Shown: positions 1 to 8,606, counted from the stretch's first letter. The stretch: 64,000 nt of DNA from CAHJXF01 sp038225855 (GCA_038225855.1 JBBRQU010000011.1:1-64000), one strand, 5' to 3'. Translations and numbers: made by a program. Notes: generated from the letters alone by a model not told the origin.

Positions 1-133
1 GCAACCTCACGCGGTGACGTCGCCGGACGACCATCAGGTCATCATCGCGAGCCACACCAATCCTTGAATCAAACGGTTTGCGCCATGGCGCTACGTTGAT
101 CGATTGCCGTTCGAAAAACGGCTTTATCTACAG
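1..133. other. non-coding flank beyond the attC site
   Basis: On the minus strand this is the DNA following the attC site, where the next cassette of an integron array would start. No open frame of useful length is seen on either strand, and no second attC site is recognisable before the window ends. It may be a non-coding cassette or the array edge. Confidence 0.4.
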
Positions 134-211
134 CTTCAACGTTTGACATGAGGCGCGGCCTAAAGGCTGCGAAGCAGGCTTTAGGACGTCGCCTCGATGG
201 AAGGGTTAGAC
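134..211 (-). other. attC integron recombination site
   Basis: Read on the minus strand, the site opens with an R'' box GTCTAAC (211..205) and closes with GTTGAAG (140..134), which matches the GTTRRRY R' consensus at six of seven bases. Between them is a near-perfect hairpin: GAGGCG pairs with CGCCTC, and inside it CCTAAAGCCTGC faces GCAGCCTTTAGG with one mismatch. The arm CATGTCAAACGTT is typical of chromosomal-integron attC sites. The site overlaps the 3' end of the UDG-like gene and writes its last residues (SNPSIEATS). The imperfect R' box suggests an old or decayed site. No integrase gene is in the window. Confidence 0.8.
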
Positions 212-828
212 GACACCGCAGACGGCTTGCCTAGCGCCGCCACAACTTGAAGAAGACAGGACTGCACTTCTGCCCGACGTTCAGGGCGACCGTTGAACGA
301 CAAGGGACTTGGGTGAGGGCACGTTAGCACCATGATGGAGGGCGCTAACTTGGCGATGGCCTTGCCGTACTGCTGCGCCTTTCTTCCGACTAGAACCGCG
401 ACTCGGAGGCGCGGAAGCAGGACAAGCAACTCTGCCAGGTGCTGCTCGGCGGCCCGGAGGTCGCTCCCCTTGGCTGCCCGAATGCGCTGCCCGTCGCCGA
501 TGTACCAAGGTATTGCATTCCAGGTGACCGTGCGGGACCGAGGAAGGCCGGCCTCGACATTGGCAGCGAAGAAATTGCTGGCGGTCTCGTCTGGGTTGTT
601 GCGCGATACGAAGCCCGAGCCAACGGCCTTGCTGCCAGGAGCCTCAAGCAAGAAGAGGCACTCCGCGTTGATTCCTCCGTCCAATGGGTCGAAGTCGGGC
701 ACTCCGGCCTGCGCGATGCCACGCAGCCTTTGAACGTGCGCGACGAGGGGCTGCATGTGCGCAGCATCGAGCGCTTGCCGCCTGGCAGCGACTGCCTCGG
801 CCGTATTCAGTGACTTCGCGCGGTCCAC
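181..828 (-). CDS. uracil-DNA glycosylase-superfamily protein in an integron cassette
   Basis: A 215-residue protein of the uracil-DNA glycosylase fold; the family removes uracil or other damaged bases from DNA. Landmarks are LLEAPGSKA (residues 60-68), corresponding to the GEAPG water-activating motif, NNPDETASNFF (78-88), TWNAIPWY (102-109) and PHPSPLSFN (171-179), the last being the leucine-loop region. None of the four Cys of family-4 iron-sulfur enzymes is arranged as expected, so this is a divergent member and activity is unproven. The start is GTG at 828; no better upstream start exists before the cassette junction near 850. The last nine residues are encoded by the attC site, so gene and recombination site form a single cassette. 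It is the only cassette gene in the window and is unrelated in function to the neighbouring cell-wall operon. Confidence 0.75.
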   Translation of the reverse strand: MDRAKSLNTAEAVAARRQALDAAHMQPLVAHVQRLRGIAQAGVPDFDPLDGGINAECLFLLEAPGSKAVGSGFVSRNNPDETASNFFAANVEAGLPRSRTVTWNAIPWYIGDGQRIRAAKGSDLRAAEQHLAELLVLLPRLRVAVLVGRKAQQYGKAIAKLAPSIMVLTCPHPSPLSFNGRPERRAEVQSCLLQVVAALGKPSAVSSNPSIEATS

Positions 829-1046
829 GATCTGTTTGTGCTCGTCTAACGTGATTTAGCCATCAATGAACCGTATCCGGCGATGCGGCCTAAGTCAACA
901 CGCGCTGTTGTTAACGCCTTGTCGTTGCTTCATTTGCGGGTCGCGGCCTCATGCTTAGAACGCCTAAATTTCTTCGTATGAGTCGTCGGATCAGCATGAG
1001 CGAATGTCGCAATCGGCGCGCAACAGTCGTTCTTCTCGACTCTGCA
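829..1046. other. cassette junction and spacer to rlpA
   Basis: On the minus strand GTTAGACG (850..843) marks the left end of the UDG cassette, matching the R'' box at its other end (GTCTAAC at 211..205), as expected after site-specific insertion. Upstream of it, GACTTAGGCC and GGCTAAATCAC can form an imperfect hairpin that may be the remains of another attC or an attI site, but the outer boxes are not convincing. No gene is seen between here and the rlpA stop codon. Confidence 0.45.
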
Positions 1047-2222
1047 TCACCGCGCCGACGCGTCCGGCATCACCAGCACCGGCTGTGAAATCGCAGCACG
1101 AACACTCGATGCCGCGGAGTCCGCTTCCGCCCGCCGCGCATACGGTCCGACCCTCACGCGATAAAGCCCGCTGACATCGCTGACATGCACGCGCGATGCG
1201 AGCGCGGGATCGATCAGTCGCGACAGATGCGCGGCGAAGCTGTCGGCGCCGGCCTTCGCGCGGAACGCGCCGAGCTGCAGGTAGTAACCGGTGTTCGTCG
1301 AGGTCGAAGGCAATGCGGGCGCGGGCTCGCGATCGGGAGAGGCGATCAGGTCGGGCGGAATGTCGGGATCGATGCGCGAGGCCGATGAAGGAGTCGCTTG
1401 CATCGACGCTGCGTTCGACATTGCGCTCGACGTTTTCGGATCGGCCGATGCAATCACCGTTGAAGATGTCGGGGGCTTCGGCGTCGCGCTCGCCGTCAGG
1501 ACAGTCGCGATCGATGCCACCGATGCCGACGCCAGCAGCCCCGTCGTCGTGACCGGAATTCGCCCGGCGGCAATGTCCCGCGGCACCAGCATCTCCACTT
1601 CGATCATCCCGCTGCCCGCGCCGGAATACCCGAGCTTGTACGCGGCCGCGTACGAGAGATCCATGATGCGGTTGTGCAGGAACGGGCCGCGATCGTTGAC
1701 GCGCACGATCACCGACTTGGCGGTCGCGACATTGGTCACGAGCGCATAGCTCGGGATCGGCAGGGTCGGGTGCGCGGCCGTCATCGCGTACATGTCGTAG
1801 ATCTCGCCCGACGATGTGCGCTGCCCGTGGAACTTGCGGCCGTACCACGAGCCCACGCCGCGCTGTTTGTACGACGAACCCGAGAGGTCGGGCACGTAGT
1901 CGGTGCCGAACACGTTGTAGGGACGATTGGCGCCGCTCGCATATTTCTCGACTCGCGGAATCGCATCGGGCAACAGGTCGAGATCGGGCGGCGGGTTGTC
2001 GCCCGGACCATCGTCGAGGTAGTAGCCGCCGCCGCGACGCGGGCTGCTCGACGCGACCGAGGGACTCGACGGCTTGTCGCCGCTCGAGGTGCGCGCGGCT
2101 GGTTCGATGCTTCGCTTCGGCGGCGGCGTTGAAGCACAACCGGCGAGAGCCAAAGTGACGACGAGGCCCAAGATCGCGATCGACGAGACCGACGAAGCGG
2201 AGGCCGTCGCCGCGACGCGCAT
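1047..2222 (-). CDS. rlpA: RlpA, septal-ring lytic transglycosylase lipoprotein
   Basis: A 391-residue outer-membrane lipoprotein that cuts peptidoglycan strands lacking stem peptides. The N-terminus has a signal sequence ending in the lipobox LALAGC (Cys29). A low-complexity Pro/Ser linker leads to a double-psi beta-barrel domain (about 122-212) with the motif SWYGRKFHGQRTSSGE, which carries the presumed catalytic acid Glu140, and VNDRGPF with Asp177. A second Ser/Thr-rich linker precedes a C-terminal SPOR domain (about 315-391) that binds denuded glycan at the division site. The start ATG shares one base with the rodA stop (TAATG), so translation is coupled. It is the last gene of the mre-mrd cluster, its usual place. 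Slightly longer than average because of its linkers. Confidence 0.93.
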   Translation of the reverse strand: MRVAATASASSVSSIAILGLVVTLALAGCASTPPPKRSIEPAARTSSGDKPSSPSVASSSPRRGGGYYLDDGPGDNPPPDLDLLPDAIPRVEKYASGANRPYNVFGTDYVPDLSGSSYKQRGVGSWYGRKFHGQRTSSGEIYDMYAMTAAHPTLPIPSYALVTNVATAKSVIVRVNDRGPFLHNRIMDLSYAAAYKLGYSGAGSGMIEVEMLVPRDIAAGRIPVTTTGLLASASVASIATVLTASATPKPPTSSTVIASADPKTSSAMSNAASMQATPSSASRIDPDIPPDLIASPDREPAPALPSTSTNTGYYLQLGAFRAKAGADSFAAHLSRLIDPALASRVHVSDVSGLYRVRVGPYARRAEADSAASSVRAAISQPVLVMPDASAR

Positions 2223-3379
2223 TACGTCTGAACCAACTTCTTGTGCCGTTGCACGCTCATCAATATCCCCGCGCCGATCCCGAGCGTCACCAGCGCCGTG
2301 CCGCCGTAACTCATGAACGGCAACGGCACACCGACCACCGGCAAGATGCCCGAGACCATGCCCATGTTGACGAACGCATACGTGAAGAAGATCAGCGTGA
2401 TCGAACCGGCGAGCAGACGCGCGAAGTATGACGGCGCATTGGCCGCGATGACCAGTCCCCGGAAGATCAGCGCCCCATACAAAAGCAACAGCAGGATGAT
2501 GCCGACGAAGCCGAACTCCTCCGCGTAGACGGCGAGGATGAAGTCGGTGGTGCGCTCGGGGATGAAGTCCAGATGCGTCTGCGTGCCTTGCATGAAACCC
2601 TTGCCGGTCATGCCGCCCGAGCCCACCGCAATCGCCGATTGAATCGTGTGAAAGCCTCGGCCCAGAGGATCGGTGGTCGGGTCGAGCAGCGTGCAGATGC
2701 GCTGCTTTTGATAATCGTGCATGCCGGGCCACGCGACCTCGGGCGCACAGATGCGATCGCCCACGAAGATCAGCGTCGTCGCGGCGACCACGGCGGCGAT
2801 CAGCACGGGCACGATCAGCTTCCACGACAGGCCGGCGAAGTAGATGACGTAGATGCCGGCCGCGAGCACCAGCAACGCGGTGCCGAGGTCGGGCTGCTTC
2901 GCGATCAGTCCGACCGGAATCACCAGCATGACCGCGGCCGCGAGGAAATCGCGAAAGCGCACCTGCGTCTCGTGCTTGTGGAAGTACCACGCGAGCATCA
3001 GCGGCACTCCGATCTTGAGCAACTCGGATGGTTGCACTTGCAACGATCCGACCGTGAGCCACCGACGCGCGCCGTTCTTGACCGTGCCCGCGACGAACAC
3101 CGCGACCAACAGCAGGATGCCGACGGTGTAGATCGGCACTGCGAAGCGCATCAGGCGCTGCGGCGAAATATTGGCGATGATCCACATCATCACGAAGGCC
3201 GCGACGAAGTTGCGCACCTGTCCTTCGAAGCGTCCGGGAAAGTCGTAGCCGGCGCTGTAGAGCGTGACCAGCGAGAAGGCCGCGAGCAGCGCGAGGATGA
3301 CGGACAGCAAGGGGTCGAAGACCAGGACGTGCGGCTTCGCGCGACGCCACGCAGACAAGAGGGGCGCTTCGTTATTCAT
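2222..3379 (-). CDS. rodA: RodA, SEDS peptidoglycan glycosyltransferase
   Basis: A 385-residue polytopic membrane protein of the SEDS family that polymerises lipid II during side-wall elongation with its partner PBP2. About ten membrane segments are visible, starting with FDPLLSVILALLAAFSLVTL. The family segment PSELLKIGVPLMLAWYF lies before the large periplasmic loop, and the C-terminal GILPVVGVPLPFMSYGG is the SEDS signature. ATG at 3379 gives the usual 370-390 residue length; upstream frame extension runs into a repeat element and is not coding. The gap to mrdA (3380-3542) is filled by that repeat. The stop overlaps the rlpA start by one base. Confidence 0.95.
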   Translation of the reverse strand: MNNEAPLLSAWRRAKPHVLVFDPLLSVILALLAAFSLVTLYSAGYDFPGRFEGQVRNFVAAFVMMWIIANISPQRLMRFAVPIYTVGILLLVAVFVAGTVKNGARRWLTVGSLQVQPSELLKIGVPLMLAWYFHKHETQVRFRDFLAAAVMLVIPVGLIAKQPDLGTALLVLAAGIYVIYFAGLSWKLIVPVLIAAVVAATTLIFVGDRICAPEVAWPGMHDYQKQRICTLLDPTTDPLGRGFHTIQSAIAVGSGGMTGKGFMQGTQTHLDFIPERTTDFILAVYAEEFGFVGIILLLLLYGALIFRGLVIAANAPSYFARLLAGSITLIFFTYAFVNMGMVSGILPVVGVPLPFMSYGGTALVTLGIGAGILMSVQRHKKLVQT

Positions 3380-3420
3380 GCGGGGTCGCGCGAAAGTCGC
3401 AAGCGATATGCATCGAACGT

Positions 3421-3511
3421 CAACTTGGACCCCGGCCTTCGCCGGGGAGACGGCGTCCAAAAGCGGGACGGATTCGTCAGCGTCTCCCCGGCGAAGGCCG
3501 GGGCCCAAGTG
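3421..3511. repeat. REP-like inverted doublet, type A
   Basis: Two copies of a GC-rich palindromic unit lie in opposite orientation: CTTGGACCCCGGCCTTCGCC (from 3424) and its reverse complement form ending in GGGCCCAAG (about 3510). Each unit can fold by itself and the pair can fold together. The same unit recurs at 46256-46341. It sits between mrdA and rodA. Confidence 0.8.
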
Positions 3512-3542
3512 TTCGCTCCTTCGTGTGCAATACCGGCTGCCA

Positions 3543-5465
3543 TCAATCCCCCTCCTCGGCCGGCGCTGGAGCTTCTTCCACCGGCTTCTTCGGATCGGCC
3601 GGCAATTGATTGAGCAGGTAGTAATCCAGCACGCGCCGTGCAATCGGCGCGGCCGCCTGCGCGCCGAAGCCGCCGTTCTCAACCAGTACCGCGAGCGCAA
3701 TCTTCGGATGGTCCGCTGGCGCGAATGCGATGAACCACGCATGGTCCTTCAAGCGGGCCAGCACGCGCGAGTCGCGATACTTCTCGTTTTGCTTGATGTT
3801 GAACAACTGCGCCGTGCCGGTCTTGCCGGCGGACACGTATTGCGCGCCCACGAACGCGGTCCTGCCGGTGCCTTCCTTGTTCACGCCGACCATCGCGTTC
3901 TTGACGAAATCGACATTCTTCGCTTGAAGTGGAATGCGAAAACTTTCGCTCGCGACCGTCAGCGTGCTTTGTCCGGTGCGCGCACTCTCGATCGCCTTGA
4001 CGAGATGCGGCTTCATCACCACGCCGTCGTTGGCAAGTGTGGCGACCGCATGCGCGAGTTGCAGCGGCGTATACGCGTTGTATCCCTGACCGATGCCGAC
4101 CGAAATCGTATCGCCGGGAAACCAGCGTTGCTGCTCGGGCTTCTTGAACGCTTTTCTTTTCCACTCGGTCGACGGCAGCACGCCGGTGCGCTCACCATCC
4201 AGATCGACACCGGTGATCTGCCCGAAACCGAAGGGCTTCAGGAACTTCGCGATCGTGTCGATCGGCGTTTCGGACGCAAGCGTGTAGTAATAGGTGTCAC
4301 ACGACGCGACGATCGACTTGTACATGTCGACCGTGCCGTGCCCGCCCTCCTTGTCGTCGCGAAAGCGGTGATTGCCGAAGTTGAAATAGCCGGGATCGTA
4401 GATGGTCTGCTGCGGCGTGCGCTTGCCGTTCTCGAGCGCGGTCAGTGCGAGGAAAGGCTTGATGGTCGAACCCGGCGGATAGGTGCCCGACAGAGGGCGA
4501 TTCACCAGCGGCTTGTCGATCGATTCGTTCAATGCCTTCCAGTTTTCGGCATCGATGCCTTCGACGAACAAGTTCGGGTCGAAGCTCGGGCGCGACACGA
4601 ACGCGAGGATGTCGCCGGTCGCGGGCTCGATCGCAACCAGCGCGCCGCGCCGATCGCCGAACGCTTCTTCGACCAGTTGCTGCAGCTTGATGTCGATCGA
4701 CAACACCAGGTTGTCACCCGACAACGGCGGCCTGCGCGACAGCGTGCGCACCGCGCGGCCCGATGCGGTGACTTCGATCTCTTCGGCGCCGGTGGTCCCG
4801 TGCAGCGCGGCTTCGTAGCGTTTCTCGAGACCCTCCTTGCCGATGTAGTCGGTGCCCAGGTAATTCGTCAGCAGGTCGACGCCTTCTTTGGCTTCGCGCT
4901 CTTCGAGATGCTCGAGGTCCTTCTCGCTGACGCGCCCGATGTAGCCGATCACGTGCGCCGCGGATTCGCCGAGCGGATATTGGCGAAACAGACGCGCCTG
5001 CACTTCGACGCCGGGAAAGCGATAGCGCTGCGCGACGAAGCGCGCCACTTCTTCGTCCGACAGGCGCGTGCGAATCGGGATGCCCTCGAAGGTCTTGGTC
5101 TCTTCGAGCAGCTTCCTGAAGCGCCGACGATCGCGCGATTCGATCGTCACGACGTCGCTCAAGGCATCGATGGTCGCGTCGAGGTGGACGATTTTCGACG
5201 GCGTGATCTCGAGCGTGTAGGCCGAGTAGTTGCGCGCCAGCACGACGCCGTTGCGATCGGTGACGATGCCGCGATTGGGCGTGATCGGCACCAGCGAGAT
5301 GCGGTTCTCTTCGGCGCGCGTCGCATAGTTTTCGTGACGCACGACCTGCAAGGTCAGATAGCGCGCGATCAGGAGGCCGAAGCACACGAGCACGAACAGC
5401 ATCGCCGCGATCAGCCGCAGGCGAAAAACGTAGAGCTCGCGTTGGGTGTCCTTGAATTCGGTCAT
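3543..5465 (-). CDS. mrdA: PBP2, elongasome peptidoglycan transpeptidase
   Basis: A 640-residue class B penicillin-binding protein that cross-links the side wall. One membrane anchor (about 15-36) is followed by a dimerisation/pedestal domain with ITPNRGIVTDRNG (61-73), typical of PBP2. The transpeptidase domain has the acyl-serine motif STIK (Ser333, Lys336), SCD in the SxN position and KTGTAQ near residue 545. ATG at 5465 was chosen because it directly precedes the cytoplasmic tail MTEFKDTQREL; the longer frame upstream reads through a repeat. It lies between mreD and rodA in the standard order mreBCD-mrdA-rodA. Confidence 0.95.
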   Translation of the reverse strand: MTEFKDTQRELYVFRLRLIAAMLFVLVCFGLLIARYLTLQVVRHENYATRAEENRISLVPITPNRGIVTDRNGVVLARNYSAYTLEITPSKIVHLDATIDALSDVVTIESRDRRRFRKLLEETKTFEGIPIRTRLSDEEVARFVAQRYRFPGVEVQARLFRQYPLGESAAHVIGYIGRVSEKDLEHLEEREAKEGVDLLTNYLGTDYIGKEGLEKRYEAALHGTTGAEEIEVTASGRAVRTLSRRPPLSGDNLVLSIDIKLQQLVEEAFGDRRGALVAIEPATGDILAFVSRPSFDPNLFVEGIDAENWKALNESIDKPLVNRPLSGTYPPGSTIKPFLALTALENGKRTPQQTIYDPGYFNFGNHRFRDDKEGGHGTVDMYKSIVASCDTYYYTLASETPIDTIAKFLKPFGFGQITGVDLDGERTGVLPSTEWKRKAFKKPEQQRWFPGDTISVGIGQGYNAYTPLQLAHAVATLANDGVVMKPHLVKAIESARTGQSTLTVASESFRIPLQAKNVDFVKNAMVGVNKEGTGRTAFVGAQYVSAGKTGTAQLFNIKQNEKYRDSRVLARLKDHAWFIAFAPADHPKIALAVLVENGGFGAQAAAPIARRVLDYYLLNQLPADPKKPVEEAPAPAEEGD

Positions 5466-5481
5466 GACGTCCCGCCCCGCG

Positions 5482-5565
5482 TTGGCATTCCGAGCATCGC
5501 GAGGAATTCCCTCCGGTGCGGTAAGCGAAGTTGCCGAGATTCCTCGCTGCGCTCGGAATGACAAG
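5482..5565. repeat. REP-like inverted doublet, type B
   Basis: CATTCCGAGCATCGCGAGGAA and, inverted, TTCCTCGCTGCGCTCGGAATG face each other across about 25 bases in the gap between mreD and mrdA. The unit differs from the CCGGCCTTCGCCGG type at 3421-3511. A degenerate relative is seen near 41180-41215 (CATTCCGAAC ... GTTGCTCGGAACGAC). Confidence 0.7.
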
Positions 5566-5580
5566 GAAGGCGGCTCGGAT

Positions 5581-6144
5581 TCATATGGGCCGCGTCTCAT
5601 CGCGTTCGAGCGGTCTCTTCTGCGGCGCAAGCAGCAGCCAGGTCGCGAGTGGCCAGAGCAGCGCGGTGGTCACGCTTTCGAGAAAGAACGCCCAGCCCGG
5701 AAAAGGCGCGCCGATCACCAGCCGCACGACCACCACCACCACCTGAGCGGCCAGAAACAGCGGCAGCACTTGCAGCGACTGCGTCAACACCGGAAACGAT
5801 GCCAGCCGACGATGCAGCATGATCGCGCCATATGAAAGGATGGTGTACGCGAGCGCGTTCTCGCCCAGCCGCGCCGCATCGTGCACGTCCATGAAGAGTC
5901 CCATCAGGAACGCGACGCCGATGCCCACGCGTCGCGGCTGATGGATGTTCCAGAACACCAGCACCAGCGCGACGAAGTCGGGGATCGCGAGCATCCGTCC
6001 CCACGGCAGCAGGTCGAGGATGAACGCCGCGAGCAGCGACGCGGCGATGAACGCAGGATTGACCGGGCGCAACAGATATTGCTTGTTGGTCACGCGGCCG
6101 GTGTTGACCGACTGCGGCGGCGGCATGGGCACACGCGTTCTCAT
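5581..6144 (-). CDS. mreD: MreD, rod-shape-determining membrane protein
   Basis: A 187-residue inner-membrane protein of the elongasome, linking MreC and the cytoskeleton to wall synthesis. Five or six hydrophobic segments are visible, starting at PAFIAASLLAAFILDLLPWG (about 30-49), with the family pattern of conserved FMGLFMDV in the middle. Low sequence conservation is normal for MreD, so the call rests on position and topology as much as on motifs. ATG at 6144 overlaps the mreC stop by four bases (ATGA), indicating translational coupling; longer upstream frames lie inside mreC. Confidence 0.9.
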   Translation of the reverse strand: MRTRVPMPPPQSVNTGRVTNKQYLLRPVNPAFIAASLLAAFILDLLPWGRMLAIPDFVALVLVFWNIHQPRRVGIGVAFLMGLFMDVHDAARLGENALAYTILSYGAIMLHRRLASFPVLTQSLQVLPLFLAAQVVVVVVRLVIGAPFPGWAFFLESVTTALLWPLATWLLLAPQKRPLERDETRPI

Positions 6145-7028
6145 GGCGCGCGGCCTCGCTTGCCCTTCCTGATCTCGACGGGCTCTTCGGCCGGACGCGG
6201 CTCGGCCTTCTCCGTCAGAAGGATCAGCACGTGGCGATTGCGCTCGGTGCCTCCCAGCGGCGCACACAGGATCTTCGCGAACTGATACGCGGCATTGCGC
6301 TCGACGCTGATGACGCGTGCAACCGGCAGCCCTTGCGGAAACACGCCGTCGAGCCCCGAGGTGTCGAGCAGATCGTCCTTCTTCAGGTCGACGTTGGTGG
6401 GCATGAAGCGCAGGTCGATCTGGCCCGCGCTGCCGTATGCGACGCCGCGTACGCCGGTGCGCAGGTTCTGCACCGCGATCGCCTGCTCGCGGTCGGTCAA
6501 GAGCGTGACCTCGGACGACATCGCAAAGACGCGCGTGACCTGGCCGACGACGCCCGATTCATCGATCACCGGCTGACCGCGATCGATGCCGTCGCCGGTG
6601 CCGCGGTCGATGATGACCTTGCGCGAGAACGGGTCGCGCGCGTCGTAGAGGATTTCGGCTGCGACCGATTTCGCGTGCCGGCCTTCGCGCAGACCGGCGA
6701 GCTTGCGCAGATGCGCGTTCTCGGATTCGAGGCTGGCGGCGCGCAATGCGGTCTGCGCGAGCTCGGTCTTCTCGCGCGCGAGTTGCTGATTGTCTTCTTC
6801 GATGCGATCGAGCGATTGGAAATAGGTTGCGAGGCCGCCCAGCCATTGCGTGGGCGCGAGCACGCCGCGTTGTACCGGATAGAGCGCCGTGCCGAGCACG
6901 CCGCGCACATAGCGCAGAGCCTCGAAGCGCGTGTCGGCCACCAGCAGGGTCAATGCGAGGACCGCGAAGAAGAACAGCCGCGCGAGGGCCGATGGGCCCT
7001 GCTTGAACAGCGGAGCGACTTGATCCAT
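6141..7028 (-). CDS. mreC: MreC, elongasome scaffold
   Basis: A 295-residue bitopic protein whose periplasmic part organises PBP2 and RodA. A short cytoplasmic tail is followed by one membrane helix (about 17-35), a coiled coil (about 75-115, SLDRIEEDNQQLAREKTELA region) and the two beta-barrel subdomains typical of MreC, with VIIDRGTGDGI and the conserved MPTNVDLKKDDLLDTSGLDG near residue 215. A charged, Pro-rich tail follows. Start ATG at 7028 fits family length. It is separated from mreB by about 195 bases and overlaps mreD by four. Confidence 0.95.
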   Translation of the reverse strand: MDQVAPLFKQGPSALARLFFFAVLALTLLVADTRFEALRYVRGVLGTALYPVQRGVLAPTQWLGGLATYFQSLDRIEEDNQQLAREKTELAQTALRAASLESENAHLRKLAGLREGRHAKSVAAEILYDARDPFSRKVIIDRGTGDGIDRGQPVIDESGVVGQVTRVFAMSSEVTLLTDREQAIAVQNLRTGVRGVAYGSAGQIDLRFMPTNVDLKKDDLLDTSGLDGVFPQGLPVARVISVERNAAYQFAKILCAPLGGTERNRHVLILLTEKAEPRPAEEPVEIRKGKRGRAP

Positions 7029-7096
7029 GTCCGCTCAGGTCGCTGCAAAACTACTGCGGTGGCTGTCTGCGTCGTTGCGCGGTGCTCGGAATCCTC

Positions 7097-7112
7097 GTGT
7101 ACAAAAGTACAC
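7097..7112. promoter_or_regulatory. perfect hairpin in the mreB-mreC gap
   Basis: GTGTAC-AAAA-GTACAC is a perfect six-base inverted repeat with a four-base loop, lying in the 195-base gap between mreB and mreC on their shared strand. No T-run follows, so it is not an ordinary terminator. It could be an mRNA-processing or stability structure or an operator. Function not known. Confidence 0.35.
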
Positions 7113-7224
7113 TCCGGTTCCTGCGATCCGTGCGCCTAGCAGCCAACCATCCTCGCTACGTTTTTCAACGACCTGCGACACGTGTGGCCAAGGCAGCGCG
7201 GTGCTTGACTTCGAATACAGTTGT

Positions 7225-8268
7225 TCACTCGCTGGTGAAGATGCTGCCCAGCTTGTCCATGCGTTCGAGCGCCATGCCGCAGCCGCGCACCACGCAGGTC
7301 AACGGGTCTTCGGCGACGATGACGGGCAGTCCGGTCTCTTCCATCAGCAAGCGATCGAGATCGCGCAGCAACGCGCCGCCGCCGGTCAGCACCATGCCCT
7401 TGTCGGCGATGTCGGCGCCCAGTTCGGGAGGCGTCTGCTCGAGCGCGCTTTTCACGGCCGACACGATGTTGTTGATCGGGTCGGTGAGCGCTTCGAGGAT
7501 CTCGTTTGACGAAATCGTGAACGAGCGCGGCACGCCTTCGGCGAGGTTGCGTCCCCGCACTTCCATCTCCTTGACCTCGGAGCCGGGGAAGGCGCTACCG
7601 ATCTGCTTCTTGATCGCTTCGGCGGTCTGCTCGCCGATCAACATCCCGTAGTTGCGGCGGATGTAATTGATGATGGCTTCGTCGAACTTGTCGCCGCCCA
7701 CGCGCACGCTGCCCTTGTAGACCATGCCGCCCAGCGAGATCACGCCGACCTCGGTGGTGCCGCCGCCGATGTCGACCACCATCGAGCCCGTGGCTTCCGA
7801 AACCGGCAGACCCGCACCGATCGCAGCGGCCATCGGCTCTTCGATCAGATAGACGTTCGACGCGCCTGCGCCCAGGGCGGCATCGCGGATCGCGCGCTTT
7901 TCGACCTGGGTCGAGCCGCACGGCACGCAGATGATGATGCGCGGGGACGGCGCGAAGATGCGCGACTCGTGAACCATCTTGATGAACTGCTTGATCATCT
8001 GCTCGGTCACGACGAAGTCGGCGATCACGCCATCCTTCATCGGCCGGATCGCCTCGATGTTGCCGGGCACCTTGCCGATCATCGCCTTGGCTTCCTTGCC
8101 CACGGCCTGAATCACCTTCTTGCCGTTGGGGCCGCCTTCGTGACGAATCGCCACGACCGAAGGTTCATCGAGAACGATGCCCTTGCCGCGCACGTAGATC
8201 AGGGTGTTTGCCGTGCCGAGGTCGATCGCGAGATCGGTCGACAGATAGCTGCGTAGAAATCCGAACAT
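7225..8268 (-). CDS. mreB: MreB, actin-like rod-shape protein
   Basis: A 347-residue bacterial actin that forms membrane-bound filaments steering lateral wall synthesis. The phosphate-1 loop LAIDLGTANTLIYV lies at 12-25, phosphate-2 appears as MVVDIGGGTTEVGVISLGG, and the adenosine loop as VLTGGGALLRDLD near 300. The N-terminus MFGFLRSYLS is the expected membrane-anchoring amphipathic helix. A Shine-Dalgarno-like AGGAAA precedes the ATG. It heads the operon; its promoter probably lies in the shared gap with gatC. Confidence 0.97.
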   Translation of the reverse strand: MFGFLRSYLSTDLAIDLGTANTLIYVRGKGIVLDEPSVVAIRHEGGPNGKKVIQAVGKEAKAMIGKVPGNIEAIRPMKDGVIADFVVTEQMIKQFIKMVHESRIFAPSPRIIICVPCGSTQVEKRAIRDAALGAGASNVYLIEEPMAAAIGAGLPVSEATGSMVVDIGGGTTEVGVISLGGMVYKGSVRVGGDKFDEAIINYIRRNYGMLIGEQTAEAIKKQIGSAFPGSEVKEMEVRGRNLAEGVPRSFTISSNEILEALTDPINNIVSAVKSALEQTPPELGADIADKGMVLTGGGALLRDLDRLLMEETGLPVIVAEDPLTCVVRGCGMALERMDKLGSIFTSE

Positions 8269-8606
8269 TGTGTTTCCTGCCAGGAGCTGCCGAGGGCCGG
8301 AGCGTGAATATCAAGCTGTCGATCGGTCCGCGCGACAGCGGAAATGAAATGCGTTCCCGAAGCGTCGTTGCGACGCATGCGTCATTTTCAAGAGATCGCC
8401 GGGGGTCGTCGCGAGGGGGGCGTCTGTGGTGTGCATCTGCGGTGCGCCTCGATGCCGACACCTCAAAGTCGAGGTCGGATAATACCCTATAATCGGCTGC
8501 GTTTTGACCGACACCGCGCCGATGTCGCCGCCGAAGTTCGCTGCAAAAAATCGATGTGTCCCGATGTGTCCGGGCGCGCGTCGGACTCGTCCTGACCCAT
8601 CCCATC
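8269..8606. promoter_or_regulatory. divergent mreB / gatC promoter region
   Basis: This 338-base gap separates mreB (minus) from gatC (plus) and holds no credible gene. An exact TATAAT (8488-8493, plus) is a likely -10 for gatCA, but no good -35 is seen at 16-18 bases. On the minus strand TATTAT (8484..8479) overlaps it and could serve mreB, leaving a leader of about 200 bases. The two -10 elements nearly coincide, so the promoters may compete. Confidence 0.5.

Noticed and set aside
829..990. An integron integrase or attI site next to the cassette
   Set aside because: No integrase frame is present in the window and the hairpin arms are too imperfect to call an attI.
3264..5561. A 765-codon plus-strand frame opposite mrdA
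   Set aside because: Antisense shadow of mrdA; low-complexity charged composition and no ribosome site.
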